64,000 bases of DNA, taken from NCBI GenBank assembly GCA_007922225.1, contig ML679966.1:40577943-40641942 (forward strand). Reading direction: 5' to 3'. The stretch comes from Emydura subglobosa. Lineage: Eukaryota; Chordata; Testudines; Chelidae. This document shows positions 12,300 through 27,700 of this stretch, piece after piece. The translations under genes were made by a program, and so were the position numbers. Every line of letters starts with the position of its first letter. Position 1 is the stretch's first letter. The notes under the pieces are model-generated. The model worked only from the letters and a program-made list of their open reading frames with translations, was not told the DNA's origin and did not search any database.

Positions 12300-12854
12300 G
12301 TAATGGGAGCTACTGTATGGATAAGTCACTTTACACAGACATTTTAGAAATACATCCTTAATACTGGACTAGCAGCATTAAACATTCTTCTAATAACTAG
12401 TACTCTTAATTTGTTATTGTGAACAAGGAAAAGTAGCAGAACTCATTTCATCAATTATCTTTTAACACCATTTCTAGTTCTCATCGTGGGTGAGGGTGCC
12501 AAGTTAATGCAATTTTAAAAGTATCTTTAATCTAAAAAGGAATTTTCTGATAGTGAACAACTGCGTAACAAAAATTAACAGGGACTCAGAGGTGATTGTT
12601 GTATTACACTTGCAGAAAAAATATTTGGAAGCAGAAACAAAAAAGAGCATTAGTACACAGTTGTCTGAACTGTCAACAATTAAGGAAGTAGGTCAGGTCC
12701 TCCATTCTTAGAAGCTTATTGCTCTTTCCAGAAGCTATCAAACTGACTGATGAAAAATTTGTAGGCTGGAAAGCCCCTTTCCAGAGATAGTAGTCATTTT
12801 TATTGAAGGGCGACCTGTTCGAACAGGTAGAACTCATCCCAGGTAGGTGAAGGA

Positions 12855-12944
12855 TCACCAAGGACTACAGGAACCTATGCATTCCCGCAGATAACTTTCC
12901 GAACGGCCTTCCGAAACTTCCATCAGGGTTGTGCACACAGTCAG
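12855..12944 (-). CDS. ASAH1: ASAH1 coding exon 14 (residues 367-395 and TGA stop)
   Basis: Encodes [19 protein letters not shown] and the tail [10 protein letters not shown]. Cys388 and Cys392 keep the C-terminal disulfide spacing. The tail around them differs from mammals, and Cys370 is an extra cysteine. Acceptor TTGCTAG. Confidence 0.95.
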   Translation of the reverse strand: MTVCTTLMEVSEGRSESYLRECIGSCSPW

Positions 12945-15825
12945 CTAGCAAGAGAAAGGAAAGTTTATCCCTCCTGTGATTCACATTTTATTTATTTCAC
13001 ATAGTAGCTAAGGAAGAAAGAATGAACTTTTTGGCTCTTTTAGCTTCCAATATTTCTAGTTGTATATATGAGGGTTGTTTTTAGTAATACAGCATACATA
13101 TAATGTAAGAGCAAGAATATGAAGATTGTAGTTTTTTTTTTTTTTTTACTATGTATTCTTGCCATCCACACAGTCTAACCACGCTGATCAGTTAACTGTA
13201 ATCTTAATCCCACTGAAGAACTGGCCAGTATCCATTCTATATGATGAGAAAAAACTTTAGGCATGCTGGGAAGTAGCACCTTAAGCTGCAACCAGAAAGT
13301 TTGAAAAGAATTAAGTCCAAGTCTTGCGGATTACTAATTAACCAGTTTTGTACTGATCCTTCATGAAGTCCCAGAACCTCTGAAATGCTTTTGAATCTGT
13401 ATATTTCGGAGAAATTATCCTAAAATTTAACCCCCCCCCAAAAAAACAAAAAAACAAAAACAAAAAACACCAAAACAGAACAAACAAAACAAAAAACCCA
13501 CAAACAAAAAAAAATAAACACTTTTCATCCCTGGATCTCTGTTTCTTGCTATTAAATTTCTTGCTCCTGAGACTAAGGAGGATAGGGTGGGTGGGGTAAA
13601 CACACTGGACCAAATGACTCTAAATTCATGTATAACTGTGAATATGACCTCAGCCAAATCTCAAGTTAAGTATTTTTGAGTTGGACTATTTACAGATACA
13701 GATTTAAATAAGTTCATATACATTTTGCAAAGTTCCAAAGAACTTGGACTCCAACATATTTCAAAGGAATTTTTACTTAGGAATTTCATATCCATGCTTT
13801 CCCCTGCTTGTGAAATTTGACTGCTATTAGAAATGGAGGAATTCACCTTTTCTGAATGAGCTGGATTTGCTGCACATCCTCTTACAAACTACTATTCTCA
13901 CTAACGTTTCATTAGATCTACCAAAATACACAAAGATCATGAAGGGTCAAATTTAGCACTAGCCATGAGTAGGTGCAATTCAGTCGAATGGGCCTAAAGT
14001 GACGTGCCCGCCTTGTAGAAATATACTCCATTGCAAGAAATAAGAAAAAAATGGGTTACCTTATTTAATATAGGCTTTGTGGAGAGAACGTCATAGATGG
14101 CTGGTAGGGAGATGTTCTGAGAGAGACAAGTAGATTGAGTTTAGCTAGTTTACATTAGCTCATGTTTGCATACAAATTACATAGCAAGAGTATGCTGAGA
14201 ACAGAATACTGAGAACAATGATCTATTGTCTTTGGTAACTGCTTAAGCTACACTCAAAGCAGACAAAGAACACACAACTCCCCAACCATCTTCAGGACAG
14301 CAGGCACTTGGGCACTAGACTGGCAGACTAGGTTTTGCTGTAAGTAGGGTAGTTTTGTAGTGTTTGGCACTTGTTAAGTCAGCTGCTGTATTTCACTGGT
14401 GGATGAAGCAATCCCTATGTTGTTTAGGAAGTGTTTTTAAATTATCAGTTGTACCTCTACCTACCTGCTTGTACAGCAGAAGAAAAAAAAATTCAGAATT
14501 GAGTTTAAAAATGCAAAGCAGTAAAAACCTCAGGCTAGACCAGGAAAGAGCCTCCCACTAGACCTAGAACAAGCATTTCAAAAGCCAGCTGGCAACAACA
14601 AAAGCAGCAGTCAGCAGAGCTTTTTTATACATACATCATGTAAGCAAACTGCATCACAAGGCCTTACTTGCTTCTGTTACCAAGCTAACGCCCTGAACTG
14701 CCACAGTTACTGTAGATCCTCACTATGAGGTGGCTTGAGTTCAGATGATTTCAAAACACTAAATTAAGTTAAAGATATTTACCTCTTGCTTTGTCTGGTT
14801 CATGCACTTCATTGCAGGTGTTCTACGGTCATCCAAGACAAGTGGCGCCTTCCAACGATCATAGTTTGTTTCCAACACATACCATGTGCCCCCATTTACA
14901 TCAAGGCTTGAAAAGAAATGCAAATGTGTTCTTTTTCTGATTAAGTACTCCAGAGATACACTTTTCATCCTTAGGCTAACCATATTTCACTAACAGCAAT
15001 AGTTAGAGGATCCTGAGCAGATTAGTAAATTATGGTATAGCCTTTTAGGATTATAAAAGCACTTTTTCCTGAATAAGTCAGATACTACATCAATCACTGC
15101 ATTTTGGATTAAGAGTTTTAAAAACGAGTTAATCAAACAATAAGATACCGGCTTGTTCTTTTTAAGGAAAAAAGATCATACATGAGAGACACATGTATGT
15201 CAATGGATTTTGCTGTTAAGAGGGGATCTGAAGATCACCTGGCAAGTGTACTTACTCCCAGATATCCAAAGCACTTTGTCTGCTACGTGTGATCACACAG
15301 CCCTCTCCAGATTTGTTTCCTCCCAGTATGTAGTAAGCAGGGGCTAGCAGTCTTGTTTTAGCCAGTTGGTCCTTTGCTTCTTGGTAACTAAATGAAATAT
15401 TAGAGAAGAGGCTTGAACTATATTTTTTGAGAGTTTTAAGCCTTACGGATACCCAAATATTGATGCTAAAGAAGGTATTTTCCATTATATCACAGTCTTA
15501 TTCCCTAAGTAAACTTTAACAGAACTACATAAAGTTACCACACACTGAATTTGAATAAATAAAAACTCCTATAGTTTGCTGGGAGAAGTCCTCTGGATAT
15601 TTTCCTTTTTAACTGTTGTCAAGACAGAAATGGGGAATTTTTTTTTTTATAACCCACTGAAGAGTATTGCACTCCCTCAGTTGCAGCAAAGCAAAACATT
15701 ATTTCCAATATGTCAATATTCTAACTTGTGCTAGTGTCTGAAGTGCTGTCATGATATGCCACTCCGCAGCTGGAAGTGATCTTGTTAATTTTAGCTTCCT
15801 TTGACTAGCACTTTTTAAAACAAAA

Positions 15826-15859
<34 letters not shown>

Positions 15860-18702
15860 AGGTCCTTTTCCAACTTTTAAGATCATGTACCACACACTGT
15901 CAAAATTGGCAGAGATTGGTTCAATTTTCAAGCTTCTAATAGGAGATTTAAAAAATTAGAGTCGTTAGGGATTTTAAATGTTAGTATGCACAGCACTACC
16001 ACTATAAACAAAGCCCTTGAAAGATCAGCAGAAAAAGTGTTACCTTGTACCATTCTCTAGCACAGTTCGAGTGAGGAAGCCCATCCACATACCATCTCTC
16101 CTACCAAGAATCCACTCAAAGATTCCTGAAAGAAGTCACCAGTTATAACACAATTTCTTCATAGACATACAAAGCCTTATAATTTCCTCCTGACTGCTAT
16201 AGCTTTTACATAGCTGGTGTAATCCAGGGCCTCTGCTTCTCTTTATCCCCCTATCTTGTACATCTGACACTGACTTCAGTCTTTTTTTGGGCAAGTTAGC
16301 AGGTGCCCCATAATTTTGAAAATGTTGCTATATATTTAAGAAACAAGCCTTACAGTTACTCACCAATGTAACCGCCGTCAAGACTGAAACGCTCATTCAT
16401 TGTGAGTGTGAAAATTCCCTGGGAAACAGAAAACAAAATAAGTTAAACCTTCATGATAAAGTGAAAGATGCAATGTCAGTAAGTAAGGAGTAACGCTGCA
16501 TTGCAAGGTGGACATATAATCTGATCCTGTAATCTGTTCAGTGTGAATATTCCCAGAAGACAATGGAACTACCCATTGAGTAAGAGATTGGACACATGTA
16601 GCAGAATTTAACTAATCTAGAGATGGGTAAGACAAGGCTGAACTGGAGAGGGATCAGGCGGTTGCAGCCTACTAGAGCAAGCCATGAAGATTCTGCTGCT
16701 GTGCTAAGCCAATTCTGGGATCGTTCTCCCATCAGGCCACTACAGGAGCATCACACCAGTCTCCCATGCAGTCATGTACCTGACCTCCCTTTCGGCTACC
16801 TGATTAGTTTCCCAGAACGACACCATACCTTAGGGAAATTCCAGGCTTGAAGCCTGGGTCACAGTCTGCCCACTTGCCCCATGAAATGGCCACCTGAACC
16901 ACACTTATGAATTATAGTCATACATGAAACTCCCAATGTATACACTAGCTTCCATGTTAAAGCTCAATTTCCCCCACCCCTCCTGTGTGCTCAGCTCTTC
17001 TATTGAGGTGGAAACAGAAATCACAGCTAAAGCCTAACCTCTTTCCAAGTTGTGGTCTATGGAATTATCAGGATGTAGAAAGGTTGAGAAGATGTAGGGA
17101 CTGAAGGTAGAGCTCACACTATATTGCTGGAGCTCATTCTACAGTGCTGGGGGCTAAGATGGTAGAGGAGTGGGACAGAGCATGTACAAAAGATTGAGGT
17201 GTTGGTAAAATGCAACGGAAAGTAGGGAGTAAATGAGGAAAGCCACTAGTTTGAGAGGCAGGGTGTATGTTTATAGCCACGGTGTTTAAAAATCTAGATA
17301 AACCCCAGATCTCAGCTGCCCGTAAACCAAGACAAGTCCATTTAAAATACATGCATACATTTGCCAGGAAGACAGACTAACGCATATCAACTGAAGTTCT
17401 TCTGATTCTCCCCTTTATGGGAATCTCACTCTTTGCTTCTTCGCAAACCTGCTCATCTAATTTATTTTTAAGTCAATTCTGTGTTGGATACAAGAATGCA
17501 GGATTCTGAATTTTGAGAGAGTGAAATTTTCCTTTAGCTACACAAGCTAGCTTCCAAGTTAAAGTACTTTATTTGAGAAATTTCCTTTTATAATGAAATT
17601 GTGCAAATCAATGGCATTTTCCAACAAGTGCCCTCTCCTTCCATTTGTTGAAAGTACACTTTTCCATCTCAACTACAAGTACACATGGAGGCTATAACTT
17701 GTGTAAAGGGCTCATAGTTACAAAAGATGGAGGACAGTCTTTGAAGATGACTAATGAACAAGTTTCAACCTGTTTTTAATTGAAACTTGGAAGGAAGGTG
17801 AATCATCCTCTGAAAAAGGAAAATCTGAGCCAGAAAGTTTTGTAGTGTTGCAAACAAAGAATACTTACTGGTTTGACGCCAGATACCATGCCCACATATC
17901 CTGCAAAGTTTGTAGACTTAAAAACTGTTTTGTTGTTTCTTTGGAAATCCAGAGTCACCACTAAAGGCTTCAGTTCCTGAGTTACAATCCAGGAACTATT
18001 TTTTATGTTCCACCTGCCGAAGGAGAGTGCGCATTATTAAGAAGACTCAGCTAACCTGTGTTATTACACAGACTGAAAAATATAACTACTGTGAAGCATA
18101 CACATGCACCCACTGCAACCCACTAGTTAGAAATAAGGAATTAAAAAGTAATCATCTATGCATGAAGGAAGTGTAAAATTTATAAAATGCAGTTTATGGA
18201 TGAATACATGGTTGTTAAAGACCCAGTACTAGCACATCTGATTGTTCAGTATCAAACTGGACTTCTACACAGTATTTACCCAGCCACTCTAACCCTAATA
18301 GGAAGAGGTCTTGAAATGATCTCAGCTGTCACAACTGCACCATTTTTGACACTGAAATTATCTGGAATTCCATGAGCTACCTGCCCCTATATTGTACAGA
18401 CGCTGAGAAAGCAAAGACGCTATACTATTGGGATTCATTCATTAAAGAGATATATGGGTCTCTTTGTTGAGAGCCAAAAAAAACCAGAGTTGAAGTTCTT
18501 TGTGGGGCAATGGTTATTAGTCAGGGGAAATCTGGAAGATGCTGAGGCGCACTGATCAATAAAGCTCTCAAGAGACAGCAGAAGTTCGAGTAAAAATGTG
18601 GAGAAGTAGTAGTTATGGTTAATTTGTGGAGGGTATCTGTGTGAAAGAGGTGATAAGTAGGAGCAATTCAACAAGTGGCCATCCAAGAGACAGAGACACG
18701 TC

Positions 18703-18746
<44 letters not shown>

Positions 18747-21700
18747 CCAAACATGCAAATGAGAAATTAAAGCAAAAATGAGAGATCTGAAATCCCTGGT
18801 ATTAGGAAAACAGATAAAATTGACATTTCAGATATGTAATGGATAATAAATTAATGGAATTCTAAAATTTCTGGCTATGAACACAGCTTGGAGGAAATCT
18901 ATTGCTGAACAATGGAGCTCAGACTAGTCAAACAAAGTGAGTGAAAGATTGTATATAGATATAGATACAAACACCAGATCATTAGGATATCAGTCTCTGG
19001 ACAGAACAGAAATTGTGAATGCTGAGAGGTGTATATATAATATATATATATATGTATGTATATATATAAAAACAAAGCATGTTAAGAAGCACCATAAATA
19101 ATTTAAAGAGTGATAAAATCTCAGCCTTGTTTCATACTCAGTTTACTTTTCACTATTTATGCTGTTCACTATTTTTATTCTCTGAGCTAAGAAAACTACA
19201 AATTGGTGAGTTTTGTTTTCTGGTTCTCATGCACTAGCATAATGCTGCAATATCTGGGATGCAAACTCTCCAGGAGAATTAGGAAGAGGATTCCATGGAA
19301 ACATTTCGACTGATCTTAGGAGATGTAAAAGCTTAAATCTATGTTTAACTTAAGTTATCCTTATAAGTAAACTAAATTCCAGAGTTCACACTGAGGTGCT
19401 GTAGCGCGCGCATGCACGCACGCAAATAAAACAAGCAGCAAGAACATTCCAGATGGTATGGTACACACACTTCTTTAGTTCACATGATGCTACTAGAAAA
19501 AGTTCGATATTGGCCAAAGCCAAAAGCTTGGTGAACCCAGAGACCATCTACTTTTCTTTTACATTGTTTCCTTTGTATACTGCACCACAGCAAGCTCTGT
19601 GCTGAAGTGGGTTCCATCTGTAGGGACATAGTGGAGCACACAAAGAGTGCAAGTGTTTCCAGCAACTATGTACGCCCATTCCTTGGGGTGAGAGAGGGGA
19701 AAGTCACTCGTGCCATCTATGGAGTTCTTCTGTGCTAACAGGGCAAAATATGATTTTTAAAAAATGGAATGACAACCATTTCTGCTAAGTATGAAATAAG
19801 GGTCATTTTACTACTTAAAGTTAGGAGAGCTGTACTCTTAGCCTGAACTGATCTTTTTCATTATACCAGCAATATATAGTGAAGAGCTAGCTACAGTAAC
19901 TAGTTGCAACTCTCAGACAATGTCTAAATATTAAATTAATAGCTTGTACTGAAAAAACAGCAAACAGAGTAACACTGCTTTTAGGACTCTTATTCTGAGT
20001 CATTCTATGCTTTCTAAAGGACAGACAGGCATACATGTACTTACCCAAGAAATAGTCCAAAATCTAAATTTCTAGCATGGTACAGCTTTCCTGAATTTAG
20101 AAGAAAAGTTATTTAATATATTTTTTTAAAAAACAGACATGTCAAGATGGTTAAGGCTCTATCGGACTAAAGAAAAACAGGCAAGCTGAACTCATAGCAG
20201 ATGTAAGATTTCATAATCAGATGCTGTTGTGCATGTTGTTAGTATGCATACATGGAGGCGAAGGGAGACCATTCTACTTTAAGCCTGATTGAGAGCCCAA
20301 ATAAGCTACTTTTGCCAAAAAGATATGTGAAACAAGTCTGCTTTTAAAACTTTTCCTTTTTAAAATGTAATGGTTTTCTAACCTTAGAGTTTTTGCTCTG
20401 ATGAATGACACGTGTCCCATGGTTTTTTATATCAAAATGGACTCCAATCCTTAACATTATTTGAGCATTTAAATACAATTCTCCCAGTTTTCCCATTTAA
20501 AGATTTTTTAAAAAATAAAATGGAATGTTAACATGACAGAACACCTGAGTAAATAAATAATCAGGTAACTTTAAAAATGGTACATCTTTTTGGAGAATTG
20601 GAAAGACATTTGAACTATTTTAGTAAATCTGAGACACAGGCAAAGTTTTAATTCAGCCAGTTACAGAAGTTTACAGACTACTAGTGTTCCAGGGTCCATG
20701 GAATGATGAGGACTAAGCAGTACCAGTTTACTGTTTCAATCCACAGCTATTTATGAGTTTTGTTTTAAATGAATAGATGGTCTACTCTGCTTCTGTTTAT
20801 AAAGGGGTTTTAAACTCAGGATGTTTATGGGAAATAAAATATCATGAAATATCAGAACTCATTTCCAGAAAGGGAAAAAGCAGCAAATGAAATCCTCATG
20901 CCATTTGTTCACCAAATTCACTCTTGCCCTCAAAGGTACCCCACCCATTTGGCTGAGAAGTGGAAGACTCCTTTTGAGGCAACGCGTATTAATGCCTGTG
21001 TAGTTTAGGATGGGGAAAGAAAAGACCAAGAAAACAAAACCTGAAACCCAAGCCTCTCACATAGCAATGCAGGAGACAGTGACTATGGTCACAATGATTT
21101 TTTTATTCAGTAGGTATGAATCAGCCACTTAAAATGATCTGTTTTAGAGTTTTACATACTGCCCATCACCACAGTATCTGAGTACCTTCCACATATAGTA
21201 CCGAACTTGTACATAGCACTCTTCATCTGTAGATCTTAAAGTGCTTTACAGAGTTCAATATTATCATCTCTACTTTCCAGAAAGGGAAACTGAGGCAGAG
21301 AGACGTGACCATGGGCAAATCACTTTATCCAGCAGGACAGTGGCATAGCCAGGAATAGAAGCCAGCAATAGCAAAGTTCCAAGTGGACAACTATCAAAGC
21401 TCAACTAAAGTATTTACACAGGACAAAAGCCAGAAAGACATTTTAATAGTTACAATAAAAATGGCTAAGAACAGCCTTCACCTGTTTTGTCTTCTGCTAC
21501 TATTGAGGTGCATACTGTAAAGATTTCATAGAAGATATTAAACACAATAATTTCTCCTAGAAAAGAAAAAGGAGACGCAGTCAATCAAAATGCAGACTCA
21601 ATAAACACAGAGTAGCCATTAGAAAAGAAGTCTATTGGAGAAAGGATCATCCTACAGCACACCTCCCTAGAATTTCAATTTGCCTTTATTGGGGTTTGAG

Positions 21701-24700
21701 TCAAATGGCCAGTTCACATAAAGGCAAGAACCTCATGAGGTATGAGAAGCTTCAATATCTTCAGAACTAAACTAACGTGTGGACTAGATTCTCTCATGCG
21801 TCTATCTTCTCACCCAAATCGGACATTGAAGATACAGCTTTCCTTGTTCAGCAGCTTTCATTACAGAAAATCTTCAGCATAACGCTGTCCCCGCACTGCC
21901 AGGATTGTTGGGGAAATGCACAGCTCAGTGGGTCTCCTGATCTGCCTGGATTGCGGCAGAGAAAATGGAGTACCCAGAGATCCATTGTGGAAGTCTGCAC
22001 ACACCTGAGCATCAGCATGTTGAGTACATAAACTGCAAGTCCCCCAGCATGGTATAAACAGCAGTGTAGCAGGTGAAGCATTGCTTAGGCAAGTAAAGTC
22101 ACACCTGAACCCTGTGGGTATATATCCTATATGGCTTTCTACATGCCCAAGCAGTGCCTCCCCTATATACAAGGCTATTTTTAGCAGTGGGGTGTCAGTG
22201 CTGCCAGAGGCTTTCCTTGCTGCTCCCCCCCTGCCAGAGCCTCTCACTTGCACGAGTAGCTACACACTGCAGTGTGGATGCGGCCTACTTTTCACTGCAG
22301 CATGTAGCTACACATACCCTACGTGCCACCACCAATACAGACATTGCCTTTGTGGGGAAGAAAAGCCTCCACAAGCAACCCTCTTGGCATGTTGGGAGTG
22401 GGTGTAAGGAAAGGCAAAGAACCCTCACCAAAGGAGGGCTAAGACATTTAGCAATCATGAGTTGAAAGCCTCCATATCTCCCAGCAGAAGATCCATTTCA
22501 CATTGCCATCAGGGGAGAGGCATGGCTGTACAGAAGCGTTACAAAAAAAGTTGCAATCTTTCAAGCGTCATTTGCTGCCATTCTGTTCCTACAAATATTG
22601 TTTTCATTTGAAGCATCACACATTGCTTCACTAAATTACCAATTATATACTGAATAATTAGGTAGTCTAGGCGAAAGTGTGATAAATACTAAGCAATTTT
22701 AGAGAAGGAAAAAGTGATTCAGACATCATAGAACTAAAATGTTGAAAATATTACCCAAAGGAATGCCAGAAACATTTGCAATCCCTTTGAGCTCTTCATT
22801 GAAAGGGTAGGGAAAAGTGGGAATCAGCCAATCCTGAAAGAAAAGACTTGTTTAAATTATAACTGAAGATGAATAGTAGCTTGGTATCTAAACAGAGGCC
22901 CCCCCCGGTCACATCTTTCTAGGCTAAGACATTGTAAAACTGGAGGTTTAATACCTCTACAAATATGAGGGTTTGTAGAAGAAATTGAAAGGCAAGGAAG
23001 CACCTTAAAAATAGTCTATTAAAATCTCTACACTCAAACAATGGAGATGGGCACAATGTCCAGTTAGTTTTTGAGATCACAGACAGTAATTGAGAGAATT
23101 TTAGTCTTATCACCACTAAGACAAAGACATAAGTCCATGGCATCATTCACAGTAATGCTGATTAGGGGAATCCTTACCTACACCACCCATTCCCCGGCAC
23201 AGAGGAAGTAGGAAGGGATGTGGCCATAGTGCTTTCTAATTAAGTGACATGAGACTGTTGTAAATTGTATAAGGACAGATTTGGCTGCCTCCAGGATGAT
23301 GTGAGCACAGGTGTCTAATATTGTGTCTACACTGCAACTGGGAGCTCTGCTTTAGCTAGCATGGCAAAGATAGCAATGTGGGCATTGCAGCCTGGGCTGT
23401 GGCATGGATTAGCTGACTAAGTACAAGACGGCCTGATCCCCTGGATTTGTACTTGGGCGGCTAGCCCATGCTGCAACATCCACACATCTAGCACATGTGG
23501 ACATTTCACCTTGCTTCCTGCTCTAGTCCTGTATCAAGCCTGGCTGAACCAGGCTTAAAAGTTTGACCCAAGAATATTTAACTTCTAAGAGGAAGACACA
23601 AAAAGCATTTCAGAATCATTAGGACTGTTTCATGTGGGTCTCATTATCTTAAAAGAGTTTTAAAGATAATCATTTCAACCAGTCTAGCAGCTGAGGAGGT
23701 CTAAAAAGGTACAAAGGATAAAAGAGAAACTGCCGAGTACACACACGTCTTGTACAATACAGATCAGCAGATCTATCTGCAATTTCTCTTGCTCTTGTCC
23801 CTTTTACCCTTTGCAAAACTGCATCTAGTAAAATGGTATTTTAAACTCCAGATATTACTGTTGCTGATCAGAACTTTACTGTTTCAATTCAATTTTTGCC
23901 ATACTTGTGAATTATTCACAATTGCTTCATATATCTGCTAGTAGTTAAAGGGGAGGGTCCACAGTTTTGTTTTTAGTCCAAAACAATGGACTCTAATCAA
24001 GATATTTTGGTAAATTCACAAAGTGTTGTTGTGGTCAGACACTTATTGCACGTGCAGTAGACTAAAGGAACCGACTAAGAAGGAGTACAACACAGCAGAA
24101 TAAATAGAATTGCAATAAATCTGTTTTGTTAAGTCATTTTCAATGGTGTATGAATTTTCCTATTGGATAGGGAGACTAAGTTCAAACTTTTGGGGAATTC
24201 TTATAAATTCAAGAAACAGAACACGTGGTATTTCTCTCCCCCCGCCCTCCGTCCCCAGTTTAGTATTTGGCTTCAGATAGAATTTAACTTCAGAAAATAA
24301 AGTTTTCTAAATTAAGAGTAAATAAGTAACTATCCACATCTGAGTCTCAGTCTCTGCCAAACTGGAGAAGTAATAGGCTTAATCTGCAGCAAGGGAGATT
24401 TAGGTTAGATTATAGGGAAAAACACTTTCTAACCATAAGGGTAGGTAAGCTCTTGAACAGGCTTCCAAGGAAGGTTGTGGAATCCTCATCACTGGAGACT
24501 TTTAAGAACAGTTTGAAAAATACCTGTCAGGGATGGTTTAGATGTATTTGGTCTTGCCTCTGTGCAGTGGGGAGGACATGATGACATCTCAAGGCTCCTT
24601 CCAGCCCTACATTTCTATGAGATTCTATGACAGCATTCTGGAGGTTAGAACATGCAGTTTGATGGAAAAAATATATATATGCTGAAGATACTTACCAATT

Positions 24701-27700
24701 TAGTATCCAATATTTGAATCACTTTGCCACTAGGGACAAATGCATTTGCTATACTTTTAAGAGTCTCAATTACAGTCTTCAACTAGAAAGGCAAAAATGT
24801 TCAATTAATAGAGTTCAAGATTGTGATAACTTTTGCAGGTTAACATACTAATATGAAAATGATAAAAGCAAAAATGATAATTGGATGCTAGTGATAGAGA
24901 CAAACATTGCCAATTTCTGTAGCCATTTAAGAGCCCAATTCTGAAATCCTTATTCTCAGGAGTAATCCCACTGTGAGAAATCAGTGGGACTATCTGTAAT
25001 CTTTTTTCACACATGTTTAAGGACTAGATCCTGAATCTCTTCCTGTAACAGCATAGGTCTTTATAAGAAAGACTGTGCTTGGTTGATACTACCTTGACCA
25101 TCCACTAGCAATGTTTTAAAATGACAATTATTTTTGCATATTTCCAGCCATGGAAGAGTTGCATCAATAGCATCTCTTCACTCATTAAGCACAGATGTAC
25201 TTGGGTCTTTTCAGACGGAAAGATAAGGGCCCTATTCTAGCAAATTTCTCAAGTACCGTACATATAGTAAAAAGGCTTCAAATGTGGTCCACTTGAGAGC
25301 ACAGACATAAATGCAGCCCTGTTTATGAATGGTGCAACTGCACAGATTTAGTTTACGTGGTTCAAGAAGGACTACATGGCCTAAAATATAGGTAAAAATA
25401 TGCTCATCACATCTGGGGAAAAAAGGCTTCTTCTAATTAGAGGCTTAAATACAAATTTTAAGCCTCACTTTAGACAGGCAGATTTGAAAATCTGATACAG
25501 TTCTTTCTCTCTGTAGGTTCAAACCAAAAACACTTGTATATTGTTTAAGAGCTATTTCCATCTAATGGCGGCTTAGATGAACCAAATTTAGTGACCTCTT
25601 TCCACACCACAAAAAGCACCACCACAATTGGTACCCTTAGGAGGGCCAAGCACAGCACGGTGATGAAGAATGAATTCAGCACCAAAGTCAGTTTCTCCAA
25701 ATCAGGGAGGCGGCATATTGACTGGACCATGTGGGAAAGTTAACACTACCTCCACTTTGTCCTGTGTTTGTGGATAGAGTACTTCTGTCCCCAGAAGGCG
25801 GTCACTCTGGCACAATTCCCCCATAATAAATGTGTTTAAATTTAGATTTAAAGAGAAAAAATTTTATAAGAAAAATGAAGACCACCTCAGGAAACACCAC
25901 TCTTCAAAGTTTTCTAACTACTAGTTAATTTACCTCCTATTAATCAGATCCAGTTTGAGAATAAGCATTTTGTAGGAAGAAGGTGTTACTTAAGCCATCA
26001 TTTTATTTTCTCTCTGTTCAAGACCTTAAGTCAGATCAGTTTAAGTACAGAAGACTGGAATTAGAAACATTAGCCATTAAATATTTCAAAGGTAAATTCA
26101 TCCCACTCACTCTTTTCTGTGAGTCTCCGTGAAAGAAAGTTGTATACAAGTTATGATTAAAGCTAAACTTAAGAACAAAAGCTTTATTTCATACCTCTAT
26201 TTTTTTGTCACTCATCAACTTATCCCATCTTCTGCTGGGAGGTAAATCAAGATTTATGATGTATGTAGGAACTATCCCTTTAAATCTGAAAAACAAGTTC
26301 ATATTTATAAAAGTTTATAAAATTTGTGCTATACCAAGTACAAGGACAAAACTATGGGAGAGATGTTTTCATCTGATTCTGTTAGGTGAACAAACCGGAA
26401 GAAGCCTAAACCGCTTACTTCTGATTCTTCCCAATTCATTGTTTTAATGTAATTTGGCAGAAAATTTACGAGTCATTTGAGTTACTCACGTTGGTCCTGC
26501 AGGAGGATACGTTTTACTTCTGCAATCTTCTCCAAACTGCAAAGAGAGAGAAAAAGTACTGTTTAAGAATGCAAGTGTTTTTTAAACCATTCTTGATTAG
26601 CTGATGTTTTGTTTTGTTTTTAAAATATGCCATGTAATTTTAGGGTTTTTTCTTTTGAATTTTATTGAGCTGAAACCAAGGCCAGAGAGGACTGAAGGCA
26701 GGGATGCAAGAGAGGTTTACCTGCTGACATCTGCATCCTGAAGAGCTGGAAAGAAGTTAGCAGGACAGGATGAGACAGGTATGTTCCCCTGGTATGGATG
26801 AACTTCCAGAAGAGAGGGGTTCCTGCTGGGAAGAGGGGGGCGTACTCCAGATGGAATTGCTGTGGTGGCTGTGCTGGCAGAAGGCCAGGAAAGGACCAAA
26901 GAAGTGCTGGGAGACTGGTATGTGCTCTGTCAATTGATTAGATGGCAGAGGATTTTAAGAATTAGCTGCTGCACTGGGGAGTGATAAAAGACCCAAAGCA
27001 TACTCCATCTATTTTTGATTATTTGCATGATGTTTTTGTAATCAATGGGCCCCAAGGACCAGGGAGAGAAGGGGGGGCGGCAGCGGGGAAGGGTGCTGAA
27101 GCAAGACAGTCTCTTGTGAAGTCCTTAGAGGGAAATGGAACAGTAACCCTGGGCTTAAGGTGCTCGGACACAAGGGGGTGCTTGGAGATGAGGGGGGACT
27201 CGTTCATACCTTTATCATAAAGAATAAACTAACCAGTTGGTTATCCGAGCAATCCTAACAGACTAGGAAAATCCCATATTTTGGTAGCCCAAGGTGAACG
27301 AGTGAATTTAAAATTACTTCTCACCTAATAGACATGCTAATGGCTTGCACTTAATCCTATGTATTAATTGATTAGTCCTACTGTGATCAGGTGCGCCAAT
27401 GATAGCACTTTGCATTTATAGAGAATTCTGTAAAGAGATCAGAACCCTTCAGAAGCATTAGGTCAATCACCACGCACACCTACAAGACAGCCATGTTTGA
27501 TATTACCCTTTTCCTACAGATGAATGGCAAAGGCACATACAAATTAAGCTGTGTGTCTGAAGTCACAGGAGCTTGCTGTATGGTACAGACATTACCTATT
27601 GCTGACACGCACAGTTAATTGGTGATAAATATGCTTTAAATGCAGTGTGGCCAAAGGCAAACTATATTTGGCACCATTTTACATTCAGCATCGATATAGA

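Noticed and set aside
13338..13657. Phe-rich minus-strand ORFs resembling a membrane protein
   Set aside because: Low-complexity CAAAAA/C-run translated; lies inside the last ASAH1 intron.
15699..15893. Val/Cys-repeat ORF
   Set aside because: Product of the (CA)n microsatellite.
19480..19700. Minus-strand 61-codon ORF as a missing ASAH1 exon
   Set aside because: The exons on both sides (20045-20090 and 17869-18013) already join in frame, and the ORF has no ASAH1 similarity.
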